This document shows, piece after piece, positions 28,164 to 37,822 of a DNA stretch of 64,000 nucleotides (its first letter is position 1; each line of letters starts with the position of its first letter). The notes under the pieces were generated by a model that saw nothing but the letters and a program-made list of their open reading frames with translations, searched no databases and was not told the origin of the DNA. Source of the stretch: Bacteroidota bacterium. Its GTDB lineage: Bacteria; Bacteroidota; Bacteroidia; Bacteroidales; DTGW01. The translations under genes and the position numbers were made by a program. The DNA lies in NCBI GenBank assembly GCA_029572965.1, contig JAKPQD010000227.1, forward strand, positions 1-64,000, read 5' to 3'.

Positions 28164-29966
28164 TCAAAATAATTCCAAATTATCATCGTCTTCTTCATTT
28201 TTTTCATTGGCCTGCTTTACAATCTCTTCCATGTCTCCTTCTGTAAGCTTTCCATTTTCAAGGTTTGAGATTTGATCGTGGATATAATGCTCACTGGCCA
28301 TTGTATATCTGGATTTTAAAAGTTTCAAATTTTCTTCTTTGCTGATTTTATTAAGCTCTCCTGAGCCACTATTGAGACGGGCATTGAGCGTATTGAGCTC
28401 TTGGATTATTACTTCGCTGGACTTCTCGAAAAGCTCATAATACTTGATATTGTGCAGTGATTTTTTTATGCTCTCGGAAACATTAAGGCTAATGTTTGTA
28501 TTTACCGACAAGTATTCTTCAACTGTTTGGGCGCTTTTTTTGAGCAAATCAATCATTAGAGGCAAACTGTTGTTCATCTGGCCAAAGGCTTCAACAAGTT
28601 TGTCTTGTCCAAGGATACTTATATTTTCTGAAAGGCCAAGTTTTTGATTTAATTCTTTTGAAAGCGTTGAATATTTCTTGAATAAATCATCGGTTTCTTT
28701 TAGAACTTCTGATGCCTGGCTTAAATATTTATTGTTAATATTTATATTTTTTAATTCAACTTCAATATTGACCTTTTGCTGATGAATGTTCTGCATAACG
28801 GCATCTATCTCACCTTTGCGTTGCTTCAGTGTAGCTATCTTATCTTTTATAGCATCAAGCTGTTGGTTCATCTGCCTGATATATTTCAGGGCATTGTTAA
28901 GCAATTCTACTATTGTATTTAGGTAAACATCTTTGGCGTGTTCAGATCTGCTTACAAAGTTATTGCAGGTGCTGCTTATAGTAATCATCTCATTTCCAAG
29001 AGTTTCGAGATTTTCCGAAATCTGGTTGATTGCTGCCTGATATTGGTTATTGGCATGTATGAGCTGAGCTGCCTGTAAACCTGCTACATCCCTGATTTTT
29101 ATGTATATTTTTACCTTATTATGAAGCTGTATGACTTCGCTTTCATTGTTTTGAATGGACTTTAGCTCTTTTATAATATCTTTATGAGTATTCTGAATGT
29201 GTTCTATTTTTTGCCTTATAATATCATGATATTGCAGATTGGTAATGATATTGGCTATTTTACCGGAGTTTTTTTCATTCAGGCCTTTAAAGAAATCGAT
29301 AAGCTGTGATGCTTCCTGGTTTTTTTTATTAAAAAGCTTTAAGCTTGAATCAATCTGATCATTGAGAATTAACAGGGTACTGTATGTTTCTTTTTTTACC
29401 TTATCAAGAAAATTATTGCCTTCAGATGCCAATAAAGCAAATTCGCTAATTAGTTTTTCTGTTTGTAAAAAATCTTCTTTGATAAGATTTGAAAAGCTAA
29501 CAATTTTTTTATCAAAAGCCCCTATATTTAGGCTTTCATTTTTATCAACATTGGCAAGCAATACATTTACAGAAAGGATATTTTGCTTGTAACTTTGCTG
29601 AATGATAACGATTGACTCTACTTTGTTTTTTATTTTCTTAAGCTCAATATCAAAATTCTCGATATTTGAAGCAAAAGTATTTGATATTTGGTTGAAATTG
29701 TCTGCAATTTTCTTTAGTTCTGAAAAAGAACAGATTAAATTTCTGTCTGTTAATGCTTCAATAATTTCATTTGCGTTGCCCGAAAGATTTTTTGACTCTT
29801 TATGGTAAACTTTGAAATGGTCGTTTAGTGTAAGAAAGTCGTCAGAAGAACATTGTAAAAGGTCAATGATTTTATCATCTATCAATGAAAATGAAGCTAT
29901 TGCCTCTTCGATAGTAATAGCATTTAAGAGGGTTTCTATGTAATTTTTATCTTCTAACTCCTTCAT
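28164..29966 (-). CDS. Coiled-coil protein with a CheZ-like DxxxQ motif
   Basis: The 600-residue protein is almost wholly helical, rich in Lys, Glu, Asn and Ile, with no signal peptide or membrane segment. It has heptad-like stretches throughout and an acidic end (NEEDDDNLELF). Residues 243-257 read NLQYHDIIRQKIEHI, with Asp248 and Gln252 four apart inside an amphipathic helix, the arrangement of the CheZ phosphatase motif (QDLTGQ). It shows no MCP hairpin signature. Its place between a receiver gene and STAS-cheY-cheA suggests it acts on CheY or organises the array. Both roles are inference; I do not recognise a named family. Confidence 0.7.
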   Translation of the reverse strand: MKELEDKNYIETLLNAITIEEAIASFSLIDDKIIDLLQCSSDDFLTLNDHFKVYHKESKNLSGNANEIIEALTDRNLICSFSELKKIADNFNQISNTFASNIENFDIELKKIKNKVESIVIIQQSYKQNILSVNVLLANVDKNESLNIGAFDKKIVSFSNLIKEDFLQTEKLISEFALLASEGNNFLDKVKKETYSTLLILNDQIDSSLKLFNKKNQEASQLIDFFKGLNEKNSGKIANIITNLQYHDIIRQKIEHIQNTHKDIIKELKSIQNNESEVIQLHNKVKIYIKIRDVAGLQAAQLIHANNQYQAAINQISENLETLGNEMITISSTCNNFVSRSEHAKDVYLNTIVELLNNALKYIRQMNQQLDAIKDKIATLKQRKGEIDAVMQNIHQQKVNIEVELKNININNKYLSQASEVLKETDDLFKKYSTLSKELNQKLGLSENISILGQDKLVEAFGQMNNSLPLMIDLLKKSAQTVEEYLSVNTNISLNVSESIKKSLHNIKYYELFEKSSEVIIQELNTLNARLNSGSGELNKISKEENLKLLKSRYTMASEHYIHDQISNLENGKLTEGDMEEIVKQANEKNEEDDDNLELF

Positions 29967-30013
29967 TATGCAAATAAAACAAAAGATTATATTAAAGTGT
30001 GAATGTACAAAAT

Positions 30014-30391
30014 TTATTTTTTAACAAAAATATTTTCAACCAATTCAAGTAGTTGGTGAATATCTATAGGCTTTTTAATAAACCCAACAGCTCCAAGTTC
30101 TTTGGTTTTATTAATAGTTTCAATATCTGTTAAAGCAGAAACTACAATAACAGGGATATCCTGAAAATTTTTATTTTCTTTTATTTCTTTCAAAAAGTCA
30201 AAGCCATTGATACGGGGCATGAGCAAATCTAACAATATGAGCTTGGGTTTGTGTTTGTCCATCAAAGCGTAAGCTTCTTTTACACTTAGTGCTGTAGCTA
30301 TCTGATAACCTTTGTTATTCAAAACTGCCTCGATGAGTACAACGTTTGTGCTAGAGTCGTCGATAACAAGTATAGTATCTAATTGTTTCAT
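30014..30391 (-). CDS. Single-domain response regulator
   Basis: A stand-alone receiver of 125 residues from ATG 30391; an in-frame ATG at 30415 would add eight residues. The site residues are Asp11-Asp12, Asp55 (LILLDLLMP) and Lys in FIKKPID. It heads block B, 47 bases before the coiled-coil gene, and differs clearly from CheY in sequence. It may be a phosphate sink or a second output of CheA or the hybrid kinase. Confidence 0.88.
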   Translation of the reverse strand: MKQLDTILVIDDSSTNVVLIEAVLNNKGYQIATALSVKEAYALMDKHKPKLILLDLLMPRINGFDFLKEIKENKNFQDIPVIVVSALTDIETINKTKELGAVGFIKKPIDIHQLLELVENIFVKK

Positions 30392-30485
30392 TTTAAACAG
30401 ATTTGGGTCATTCATTAAAAAAGTCAGACTATTATAAAAAAACGTTATAGTAAATTTAATTTTTTTGCCATCCGAAACCGAATGT

Positions 30486-30517
30486 CAAATATAATTATAA
30501 AAATGTTTAGCTATCAA
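30486..30517 (-). promoter_or_regulatory. Promoter of chemosensory block B
   Basis: On the minus strand TTG (30517-30515), a 21-base spacer and TATATTTG (30493-30486) match the Bacteroidota pattern. It would start transcription near 30479 and give a leader of about 90 bases to the receiver gene. Confidence 0.5.
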
Positions 30518-30613
30518 AATTAGTATAAGCTTCATTTTTATAATATAAATAATGATTAATATCATCAAAAAAGATATTTTTATTTATCTTAGTAATAAAT
30601 ATCAAACTTAAAA

Positions 30614-31282
30614 ATGGCCATCAATAGTACAACAAAGGATATTTTTGATTTGCTTTCTGAGGCTGAGAATAAAAAGCTGCAGTTGTGCAGTACTACAGTT
30701 CATTACAGAAAAGGAGATATTATTTTTATGCAAAAAACGCCGGCATCGCATGTTATGTTCATAAAATCGGGGCTTGTAAAAATATATCGTGAAGGGCGAA
30801 TGAATAAAAGCGTAATTCTCAAACTTGCCATGCCAGGTTCTTTTATTGGATTGCTTTCGGTATTTGGCAGTGATGTCCACCAATACTCAGCCTCGACAAT
30901 AGAACCCTGCGATATTCAAATTATTGAAGCAGGCTGTTTTTCAGAGATCATAGCATCTAATCCCAATGTTGCAAGAAAAATCATTGAGTTAATCAGTATA
31001 AAAGGGCTCGATTTGTTTGACAGGCTGATGAGCCAAACGCACAAGCAGCTTCCGGGGCGAATTGCCGATGTATTGCTCTATTTTTCGGATAAAATATACA
31101 AAAGCCATCGATTTTCGTTCCCATTGACCCGGCGCGAACTGGCAGAGCTTGCCGGGACAACTAAGGAAAGTTTTATTCGTACACTAACAGAGTTTAAAAA
31201 TGATAAAATTATTGAACTTGAAGGCTCTGAGGTAGAAATAAAAAGTATGAACCTTGTCCGGACGCTGAGTGAGCTTGGTTAA
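30614..31282 (+). CDS. Crp/Fnr-family transcriptional regulator
   Basis: The 222 residues comprise a cNMP-binding-type domain (about 15-125; HYRKGDIIFMQ, IKSGLVKIY, PGSFIGLLS) and a winged helix (about 155-215) with recognition region RRELAELAGTTKESFIRTL. There is no Fnr-type Cys cluster, and the ligand is unknown. It diverges from chemosensory block B, with about 200 bases between, so it could regulate that block. It overlaps or adjoins the receiver gene that follows. Confidence 0.9.
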   Translation: MAINSTTKDIFDLLSEAENKKLQLCSTTVHYRKGDIIFMQKTPASHVMFIKSGLVKIYREGRMNKSVILKLAMPGSFIGLLSVFGSDVHQYSASTIEPCDIQIIEAGCFSEIIASNPNVARKIIELISIKGLDLFDRLMSQTHKQLPGRIADVLLYFSDKIYKSHRFSFPLTRRELAELAGTTKESFIRTLTEFKNDKIIELEGSEVEIKSMNLVRTLSELG

Positions 31283-31295
31283 AAAAGAAAACATT

Positions 31296-31664
31296 GTGAA
31301 AATATTAATTGTTGATGACATCGTTGTTAACCGCTATATCATAAAAGAGCTGCTTAAAAAAGCCGGATATGCTGTAGTTGAAGCAAATAATGGCAAAGAA
31401 GCCATAGACCTTATATTGAAAGATGAAATCCGACTGATTTTTATGGATATTGAAATGCCTGTAATGAATGGCATTGAAACTGTACATTATATTCGTACAA
31501 CCATGAACATACCGAAGAATAAGATTAAAATATTTGCCCTTTCAGCCCACAACAAGGCACTTATTCATGAACAGTTTGACATGAGCGAATTTAATGGAGT
31601 ACTGACGAAGCCATTGAACAAAGATAAAATTCTTGAAATAGCAAATAATGCTTTTGATTTTTAA
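31296..31664 (+). CDS. Single-domain response regulator downstream of the Crp-type gene
   Basis: A lone receiver of 122 residues: Asp7-Asp8 in ILIVDDIVVNRY, Asp51 in LIFMDIEMPVMNG and Lys in LTKPLNK. No ATG is available. GTG 31296 starts exactly at the domain, 13 bases after the Crp stop; GTG 31269 would overlap it by 14 bases. It is probably co-transcribed with the Crp-type gene and may receive phosphate from a kinase in blocks A or B. Confidence 0.85.
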   Translation: MKILIVDDIVVNRYIIKELLKKAGYAVVEANNGKEAIDLILKDEIRLIFMDIEMPVMNGIETVHYIRTTMNIPKNKIKIFALSAHNKALIHEQFDMSEFNGVLTKPLNKDKILEIANNAFDF

Positions 31665-31683
31665 TTGTTAATTGTTAATTTTT

Positions 31684-31892
31684 GTCTGGTAAAGTATAAT
31701 AGATGCTTAATAACACTGCGTAATATCGTTAATTTGAAACTGTTCGCCCCGCTGGGGCTTAATTTTAACGTTGTTTAATTTTACTACAAACAGGATGTCG
31801 CTATGCGACTAAATAATAGCAGCGTAGCTGCGAACTGTTTGTACCAGACAACAATGTTTTTTTAACAGGGTCATAAGCTTTTTATGCTTATG
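31684..31892. repeat. Compound hairpin-rich intergenic element
   Basis: Outer arms GTCTGGTA (31684-31691) and TACCAGAC (31842-31849) enclose three tight hairpins: GCCCC-GCT-GGGGC at 31746-31758, GTCGC-TAT-GCGAC at 31797-31809 and GCAGC-GTA-GCTGC at 31819-31831. A fourth, CATAAGC/GCTTATG, lies at 31872-31892. No ORF is present in 31665-31946. It looks like a REP-type element or a structured RNA; a terminator role for either neighbour is possible. Confidence 0.5.
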
Positions 31893-31946
31893 GACTGAGG
31901 AAGATAAGGCCAATAAAAAAAACCTGCCAGAGATACTTTTTTTGAA

Positions 31947-32720
31947 TCATCTTGTTTTGCCGGGTTTAGTACAAAAAACATTGCCGGCATCAGTTAAACT
32001 GTTGGGTTTGACCTCTATTTTTTCGATAAAAAGCGTAAGCCCATTTTCCTGAACAAACTGGTAATATAGTTGGTAGCTGTTTGGGGGAAGTCTCTTAAAC
32101 AGAAATTTTCCATTTTGATTGCTATAAGTGCAAAAAGTGTCTTTGTTGGAGATGGCATAAATGAATGGCCTGTAGCCTTTTGGAAGAATGTAACCCTGAA
32201 TGCTGCCCCCTGTGTTGTCAATATGGACATACATTAGCGGAGTAAAATCTACACCAGTATCATTTATTATTTTTGCAGAAGAGGCTGCGTCAAAATCAAG
32301 GTGTATTCGAGTACTTGAATTTTCCTTAATCTCTATATGCTTTGTCCCTGCTACTATTTTGGGAGTCAATATATATGTGTTGTTCTTATATTTGATGGAA
32401 TTATTAGTACCAAGAACAATTTCTATTGATTTTATCTTACCCGCAGGGATATATGTGTTGCAAAGCAACGTATCATTACTGTTAGAAAAGTTCAATACGT
32501 TGTAAACGCCCTGCCGGTAGGGTTTGCATTCAATAGTTTCAAGGCTGTCGTATTTTATCCTGATTAGTTGTATATCAATATTGAAAGCATCATAATTTGC
32601 CGGGGCATCCGAAAAATAAACCTCAATGCCTCCCATCGGGATGCGGGCCCCATTGTCACTACACGACATAAAACCAAACAGCATAATAAAGACGATGAGG
32701 CTTAGGGCTATATTTTTCAT
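31947..32720 (-). CDS. DUF4382-like lipoprotein
   Basis: From ATG 32720 the protein has 257 residues, with a lipoprotein signal peptide whose Cys follows LFGFMS. The IEVYFSDAPANYDAFNIDI segment and the following beta-rich domain match what I recall of DUF4382. The last 80 residues look like a carboxypeptidase-regulatory-like beta domain (SIQGYILPKGYRPFIYA). It is probably anchored in the outer membrane; its function is unknown. A longer reading to 32852 runs into the esterase gene and lacks a signal peptide, so it is rejected. Confidence 0.65.
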   Translation of the reverse strand: MKNIALSLIVFIMLFGFMSCSDNGARIPMGGIEVYFSDAPANYDAFNIDIQLIRIKYDSLETIECKPYRQGVYNVLNFSNSNDTLLCNTYIPAGKIKSIEIVLGTNNSIKYKNNTYILTPKIVAGTKHIEIKENSSTRIHLDFDAASSAKIINDTGVDFTPLMYVHIDNTGGSIQGYILPKGYRPFIYAISNKDTFCTYSNQNGKFLFKRLPPNSYQLYYQFVQENGLTLFIEKIEVKPNSLTDAGNVFCTKPGKTR

Positions 32721-32845
32721 TTTTTTGTTTTTGCTTGTTAGCAAAGTAATAAAACTTTTGGGAGTTTTTTGTTTTGCTGACAACTGAAAATAAAAATCCG
32801 TTTGAAGATTATTTTTCAAGCGGCTTTCATAAATTTTATAAATAG

Positions 32846-33919
32846 CTACCACCCGGTGATATTCTTAATAGCAGCTTCCAGCTCTGTTGCTATTATCTCG
32901 TGTTGGGCGCCATCAGGGTGTGTAGTGCATCCATTGTTCATGCTGTGCGATAACAATACTTTATGTACTTTGTTATCGCCTTTATTACAGTAATGGTTCG
33001 CAATGGCAGTAAGGCATTTTACATGATAATTGTATAATGCATCGTCACTCATAGGGCTGGTGATGCATAAAAACTGGGTGTTGGGGTAGTAAATTTTCAA
33101 TTTGTCAATAAAATTGATGTATGCGTTGACAAATGTGGCAGAATCAATCACACCATCGTTTTGACCAAGACAAATGGTTACTACGTCCGGGATATACCTG
33201 GAGAAGTCCCATTTTTGTGGAGAACTACCTTCGATAAAGGTTAAATCAAATACTGTTGGCATAGTTACCGTCATGCCACAGCAACTTTTGGTAAGCCCAA
33301 TTCCAGACCATGATGTAAGATGGTATTGAGCGTTGAGCTTTTTTGCTACAAGGGCTCCGTATGATTTGGTTGCTGAAGTGCAGTAATACCATTTGCTATC
33401 AACAGATATATTGCATAAATCATTATAAATACCAGCTCCACAAGTGATGGAATTGCCAAAGCATTCTATTTTTCGTGAAGGCAAAGTATGGTCGAGCAAT
33501 TCGTCAACACGGATTTTCTTAAACTGCATCCACCCGATGCTTGCCTCAGAGTCTTTAGTAATGCGGACAATGTGTGTATCAGCTGTTAAACCTGAAGCTA
33601 TGCGATAAATAGATTGTCCGGCAGTTGTTTGAAACCTAACAGGAGCATTCTCATCAATTGAAACCTGAAAAAATTGGTTGTTATTATATTTATGCTCGTC
33701 AACAAGTTCAATATCTACTGTTGTTCCTTTAAACTTAACTTCTATATATGTTCCTGCTGCAGAAAATTTTGGAGCTTTTGCATCTGTAAAGTCAATTCTG
33801 CCTACATATTTTATCATGCTGTTGTCAGCTTCAAACCAATGACCTTTGTTTGTATTTGTGCCTGAAAGGATAACGAAAGGAGTGCAAATAGTTGTAAGTA
33901 AAGAAAATAACCTTTTCAT
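32846..33919 (-). CDS. Secreted SGNH esterase, carbohydrate esterase family 2 type
   Basis: After an N-terminal signal peptide come a jelly-roll domain (about 28-140, TYIEVKFKGTTVDIEL) and an SGNH hydrolase domain. This is the two-domain order of CE2 acetyl-xylan esterases. Ser157 lies in FGNSITCGAG, Asn254-Asp255 in LGQNDG, and the catalytic His is expected in THPDGAQH. It would remove acetyl groups from polysaccharides outside the cell. A TACTTTTG box (33940-33947, minus strand) lies 21 bases before the ATG. The lipoprotein gene follows 125 bases downstream. Confidence 0.85.
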   Translation of the reverse strand: MKRLFSLLTTICTPFVILSGTNTNKGHWFEADNSMIKYVGRIDFTDAKAPKFSAAGTYIEVKFKGTTVDIELVDEHKYNNNQFFQVSIDENAPVRFQTTAGQSIYRIASGLTADTHIVRITKDSEASIGWMQFKKIRVDELLDHTLPSRKIECFGNSITCGAGIYNDLCNISVDSKWYYCTSATKSYGALVAKKLNAQYHLTSWSGIGLTKSCCGMTVTMPTVFDLTFIEGSSPQKWDFSRYIPDVVTICLGQNDGVIDSATFVNAYINFIDKLKIYYPNTQFLCITSPMSDDALYNYHVKCLTAIANHYCNKGDNKVHKVLLSHSMNNGCTTHPDGAQHEIIATELEAAIKNITGW

Positions 33920-33939
33920 GTTTTTTAGTTTGTTTTTTT

Positions 33940-33947
33940 CAAAAGTA
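33940..33947 (-). promoter_or_regulatory. -7 box (TACTTTTG) of the CE2-type esterase gene
   Basis: An exact TAnnTTTG match on the minus strand, 21 bases before the ATG. No -33 TTG at proper spacing was found. Confidence 0.35.
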
Positions 33948-34009
33948 AAGTTTAAAAGCTGCCAATGTTAATTTTGAGATAGTATTATTTTGATTGAATG
34001 TTCAAAGTT

Positions 34010-34038
34010 TTGGTACAAATGTTGAAGTTGGTACAAAT
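34010..34038 (+). promoter_or_regulatory. Direct repeat upstream of metH
   Basis: TTGGTACAAAT occurs twice (34010-34020 and 34028-34038), 18 bases apart, close to two helical turns. It lies 44 bases upstream of a TATTTTTG -7 box (34082-34089). It could be a regulator site for metH. I see no cobalamin or SAM riboswitch in this leader. Confidence 0.35.
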
Positions 34039-34107
34039 TCTAATGAAAGTTTGTTGATGTAATAAAGACAAACGAATTCATTATTTTTGCAACTTAATGT
34101 AAATAAA

Positions 34108-37100
34108 ATGCAGGAAAGTAAAAAATTATACGCTGAGCTCGAACGCCGTATTCTTATTTTAGATGGTGCTATGGGTACCATGATTCAACGTTTTAAGCTT
34201 GGCGAGGAACAATACAGAGGGGAAAGGTTTAAAGATTTTCAGTATCCGCTTAAGGGCAACAACGATATTCTTTCACTCACCCAGCCAGATATAATCCGTC
34301 AAATTCATGAGCAATACTTAGAAGCAGGAGCTGATATTATTGAAACCAACACATTCAACGCCAACCGTATTTCGCAGGCCGATTATCATCTGGAAGACCT
34401 TACTTATGAGATAAACTTTGAATCAGCTAAGATTGCATGTCAGGCTGCAGAAAAGTATTCAAAGCTTACGCCTGATAAATTGAGGTTTGTAGCTGGTTCA
34501 ATTGGCCCTACCAATAAGACGGCTTCCATGTCTCCAGATGTAAATGATCCGGGCTACCGCGCTGTGTCATTTGACGATTTGGTTGTTGTATATACCGAGC
34601 AGGTAAAAGGCTTGCTTGATGGCGGGGTTGACATCCTGCTTGTCGAAACTATTTTTGATACGCTAAATGCTAAAGCAGCCTTATTTGCTATTGATGAACT
34701 GTTGAAACAACGCAATATGCGTTTTCCAATAATGGTTTCAGGTACTATTACCGATGCAAGTGGCCGTATGTTGGCAGGTCAAACAGTCGAAGCTTTCTTA
34801 AACTCTGTATCGCATATTGACTTGCTGAGTATTGGGCTCAACTGTGCTTTAGGGGCAGCTGAAATGAGGCCCTACATTGAAGAATTGTCACAAAAGTCGA
34901 ATTTTTATATTAGTGCACATCCTAATGCCGGATTACCAAACCAGTTTGGGCTTTACGATGAAACACCAGAACAAATGGCACATCATATCCACGATTTTGC
35001 CGACCACCATTTTGTAAACATTGTTGGGGGCTGTTGTGGTACAACCCCGGATCATATCCGCCAGTTTGCTAAAAGTGTTGAAGGGGCAAAGCCAAGGTTA
35101 AAACCAGCATTGGAGCCTGTAACTAAGCTTAGTGGCCTTGAAGCGCTAAGTATTACTAAGGAAGCTAATTTTATCAATATTGGAGAACGTACCAATGTAG
35201 CCGGTTCGAAGAAGTTTGCACGTCTTATTAAAGAAGAAAAATTTGACGAAGCTCTTGCTATTGCCCGCCAACAGGTAGAAAACGGTGCACAGGTTATAGA
35301 TGTCAACATGGACGATGCCATGATTGACGCAGAGAAAGCAATGGTGCGTTTTTTAAACCTTCTTATGGCTGAACCTGATATTGCCAAAGTACCTGTCATG
35401 GTTGACTCATCAAAATGGGAAGTAATAGAAGCTGGTTTGAAATGCCTGCAAGGTAAATGTATTGTCAATTCAATAAGTTTAAAAGAAGGCGAAGAAAAAT
35501 TTCTTTATCAGGCCTCACGTATAAAACAATATGGTGCAGCTGTTGTTGTAATGGCTTTTGATGAAAAGGGCCAAGCCGATTCTTTTGCCCGCAGGACAGA
35601 GATTTGCGGTCGTGCCTATAAGTTGTTGACTGAAAAGATCCATTTCCCGGCCCAGGATATAATTTTTGACCCCAATGTGCTTGCTATTGCTACTGGTATT
35701 GAAGAACATAACAACTATGCGGTTGATTTTATTGAAACCGTGAAGTGGATAAAGGCAAACCTTCCAAATGCCAAAATTAGCGGCGGAATTAGCAACTTAT
35801 CATTCTCATTCAGGGGCAATGATGTTGTTCGGGAAGCTATTCATTCGGTATTCCTTTATTATGCAATAAAGGAAGGCTTAGATATGGGTATTGTCAATGC
35901 TGGCAATATGAAGGTGTATGATGATATTCCTGCTGACCTTTTGGAGAGGGTTGAAGATGTAGTACTTAATAAACGCCCCGATGCAACTGAACGTTTGATT
36001 GAGTTTGCTGAAAAAATAAAGAGTACAGGAGATAAAACTGAGACAATAGAAGAATGGCGAAAATATTCGCTTGAAGAACGTCTGAAACATGCTTTGGTCA
36101 AAGGTATTGACAATTACCTTGAGACCGATATTTCGGAAGCTATCGAGAAGTATCCCAAAGCGCTTGAAATTATTGAAGGGCCGCTAATGGATGGGATGAA
36201 CGTTGTGGGAGATTTGTTTGGCGAAGGTAAAATGTTCCTGCCCCAGGTTGTAAAAAGCGCACGGGTAATGAAAAAGGCAGTGGCTATATTAATGCCTGTT
36301 ATTGAAGCCCAAAAGGGCAATAATGGCAACATTTCTTCTGCTGGCAAAATATTGCTTGCTACTGTAAAAGGAGATGTACACGATATTGGTAAAAATATTG
36401 TTGGGGTAGTGTTAGCCTGCAACAATTATGAGGTCATAGACCTTGGGGTAATGGTACCCGCAGAAAAAATATTAGAAGTTGCTAAAAAAGAAAAGGTTGA
36501 CATCATTGGTTTGAGTGGTCTTATAACGCCATCATTAGAAGAGATGGTACATGTAGCCAGTGAAATGCAACGTCAGGGATTTGATATTCCTTTGTTAATT
36601 GGAGGTGCGACAACTTCTAAAATACATACAGCCGTAAAACTTGAACCGGTTTACGAACACCCTATCATACATGTCAAAGATGCGTCAAAGAGTGTTCCGG
36701 TAGTGAGCAACCTTTTGTCAAAAAGCCTTCATAAGAATTTTATAGAAGAAGTGCGCCGTGAATATGACAATTTGCGAACTTCATATAATATAACTTCATC
36801 AGCGGGGAATTATGTCAGCCTTGAACAAGCCCGTGCTAATAAGGTCAAAATTGATTGGAATATTGAAAAGCCTTTCAAACCTATGTTTGTAGGTACAAAA
36901 GTTTGGAATAACTACCCAATTGAAGATATTCGGAAATATATCAACTGGATGTTTTTCTTTATTGTATGGCAACTGAAAGGGAAATATCCTGAAATATTGC
37001 AGGATCCGGAGAAAGGCGCTGAAGCACGCAAACTTTTTAATGATGCCAATAAATTGTTGGATGAGTTACAATCTAAGCGTTTGATTAAGGCCAATGCTGT

Positions 37101-37788
37101 TTTTGGTATATATCCTGCCAATGCTGTTGGCGATGACATTGAAGTATATACAGATGAAAGCCGTACAGAAGTTTTCAAAGTATTCAGGAATCTGCGCAAT
37201 CAGGCTAAACAAAATGTAAATGAACCTAATGCCTGCCTTTCAGATTTCATTGCTCCTAAAGAATCTGGTATTAAAGATTATATAGGCGCTTTTGCTGTTA
37301 CTGCCGGCATTGGTGTTGATAAGTTGATAGCCGAAGCTAAAGAAAACCACGATGATTACAAGGTTATCATGCTTGAGGCCTTGGCAGACCGCTTGGCCGA
37401 AGCTTTTACAGAACTATTGCATGAGAAGGTCCGCAAAGAAATTTGGGGATACGCTTCATCAGAAGCCTTATCTGTAGATGATATGTTGCTCGAGAAGTTT
37501 AAAGGGATAAGGCCAGCTCATGGTTATCCGGCCTGTCCGGACCATAGTGAAAAACAAACCTTGTTTGAACTGTTGCAGGCAAGTAAGAATTCAGGAATTA
37601 GCCTGACAGAAAGTAACATGATGCTTCCTGCGGCTTCTGTAAGTGGTTTAATATTTGCCCACCCTCGCTCTCAATACTTTTTTGTGGACAAAATTGGTAA
37701 AGATCAAGCAGAAGATTATGCCAAACGTAAAGGGGTACCGGTTGGCCAAGTCGAGAAATGGCTTAACGCAAACCTCAATTATAAATAG
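34108..37788 (+). CDS. metH: Cobalamin-dependent methionine synthase
   Basis: MetH transfers a methyl group from methyltetrahydrofolate to homocysteine. From ATG 34108 it has 1226 residues and all four modules: the homocysteine-binding barrel ([11 protein letters not shown]; zinc ligands in GLNCALG and [10 protein letters not shown]), the pterin-binding barrel ([13 protein letters not shown]), the cobalamin cap and Rossmann domain (GDVHDIGKN, with the Co-binding His, and GLSGLITPS), and the SAM-dependent reactivation domain ([12 protein letters not shown]). The length is that of a full E. coli-type enzyme. A -7 box TATTTTTG sits at 34082-34089. Confidence 0.97.
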   Translation: MQESKKLYAELERRILILDGAMGTMIQRFKLGEEQYRGERFKDFQYPLKGNNDILSLTQPDIIRQIHEQYLEAGADIIETNTFNANRISQADYHLEDLTYEINFESAKIACQAAEKYSKLTPDKLRFVAGSIGPTNKTASMSPDVNDPGYRAVSFDDLVVVYTEQVKGLLDGGVDILLVETIFDTLNAKAALFAIDELLKQRNMRFPIMVSGTITDASGRMLAGQTVEAFLNSVSHIDLLSIGLNCALGAAEMRPYIEELSQKSNFYISAHPNAGLPNQFGLYDETPEQMAHHIHDFADHHFVNIVGGCCGTTPDHIRQFAKSVEGAKPRLKPALEPVTKLSGLEALSITKEANFINIGERTNVAGSKKFARLIKEEKFDEALAIARQQVENGAQVIDVNMDDAMIDAEKAMVRFLNLLMAEPDIAKVPVMVDSSKWEVIEAGLKCLQGKCIVNSISLKEGEEKFLYQASRIKQYGAAVVVMAFDEKGQADSFARRTEICGRAYKLLTEKIHFPAQDIIFDPNVLAIATGIEEHNNYAVDFIETVKWIKANLPNAKISGGISNLSFSFRGNDVVREAIHSVFLYYAIKEGLDMGIVNAGNMKVYDDIPADLLERVEDVVLNKRPDATERLIEFAEKIKSTGDKTETIEEWRKYSLEERLKHALVKGIDNYLETDISEAIEKYPKALEIIEGPLMDGMNVVGDLFGEGKMFLPQVVKSARVMKKAVAILMPVIEAQKGNNGNISSAGKILLATVKGDVHDIGKNIVGVVLACNNYEVIDLGVMVPAEKILEVAKKEKVDIIGLSGLITPSLEEMVHVASEMQRQGFDIPLLIGGATTSKIHTAVKLEPVYEHPIIHVKDASKSVPVVSNLLSKSLHKNFIEEVRREYDNLRTSYNITSSAGNYVSLEQARANKVKIDWNIEKPFKPMFVGTKVWNNYPIEDIRKYINWMFFFIVWQLKGKYPEILQDPEKGAEARKLFNDANKLLDELQSKRLIKANAVFGIYPANAVGDDIEVYTDESRTEVFKVFRNLRNQAKQNVNEPNACLSDFIAPKESGIKDYIGAFAVTAGIGVDKLIAEAKENHDDYKVIMLEALADRLAEAFTELLHEKVRKEIWGYASSEALSVDDMLLEKFKGIRPAHGYPACPDHSEKQTLFELLQASKNSGISLTESNMMLPAASVSGLIFAHPRSQYFFVDKIGKDQAEDYAKRKGVPVGQVEKWLNANLNYK

Positions 37789-37822
37789 CAGTAAAAAATA
37801 GACTTTAACAACAATACTGCAA

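Noticed and set aside
31947-32852. Longer 301-residue reading of the DUF4382-like protein
   Set aside because: The extra 44 residues hide the lipoprotein signal peptide and run into the neighbouring esterase gene; ATG 32720 fits better.
33920-34107. Cobalamin or SAM riboswitch ahead of metH
   Set aside because: I looked for the B12 box and SAM aptamer blocks and found none in the 188-base leader.
35052-35468. 138-codon minus-strand frame inside metH
   Set aside because: It is the shadow of the pterin-binding domain of metH; composition is Ser/Arg/Ala-rich as expected for antisense frames.
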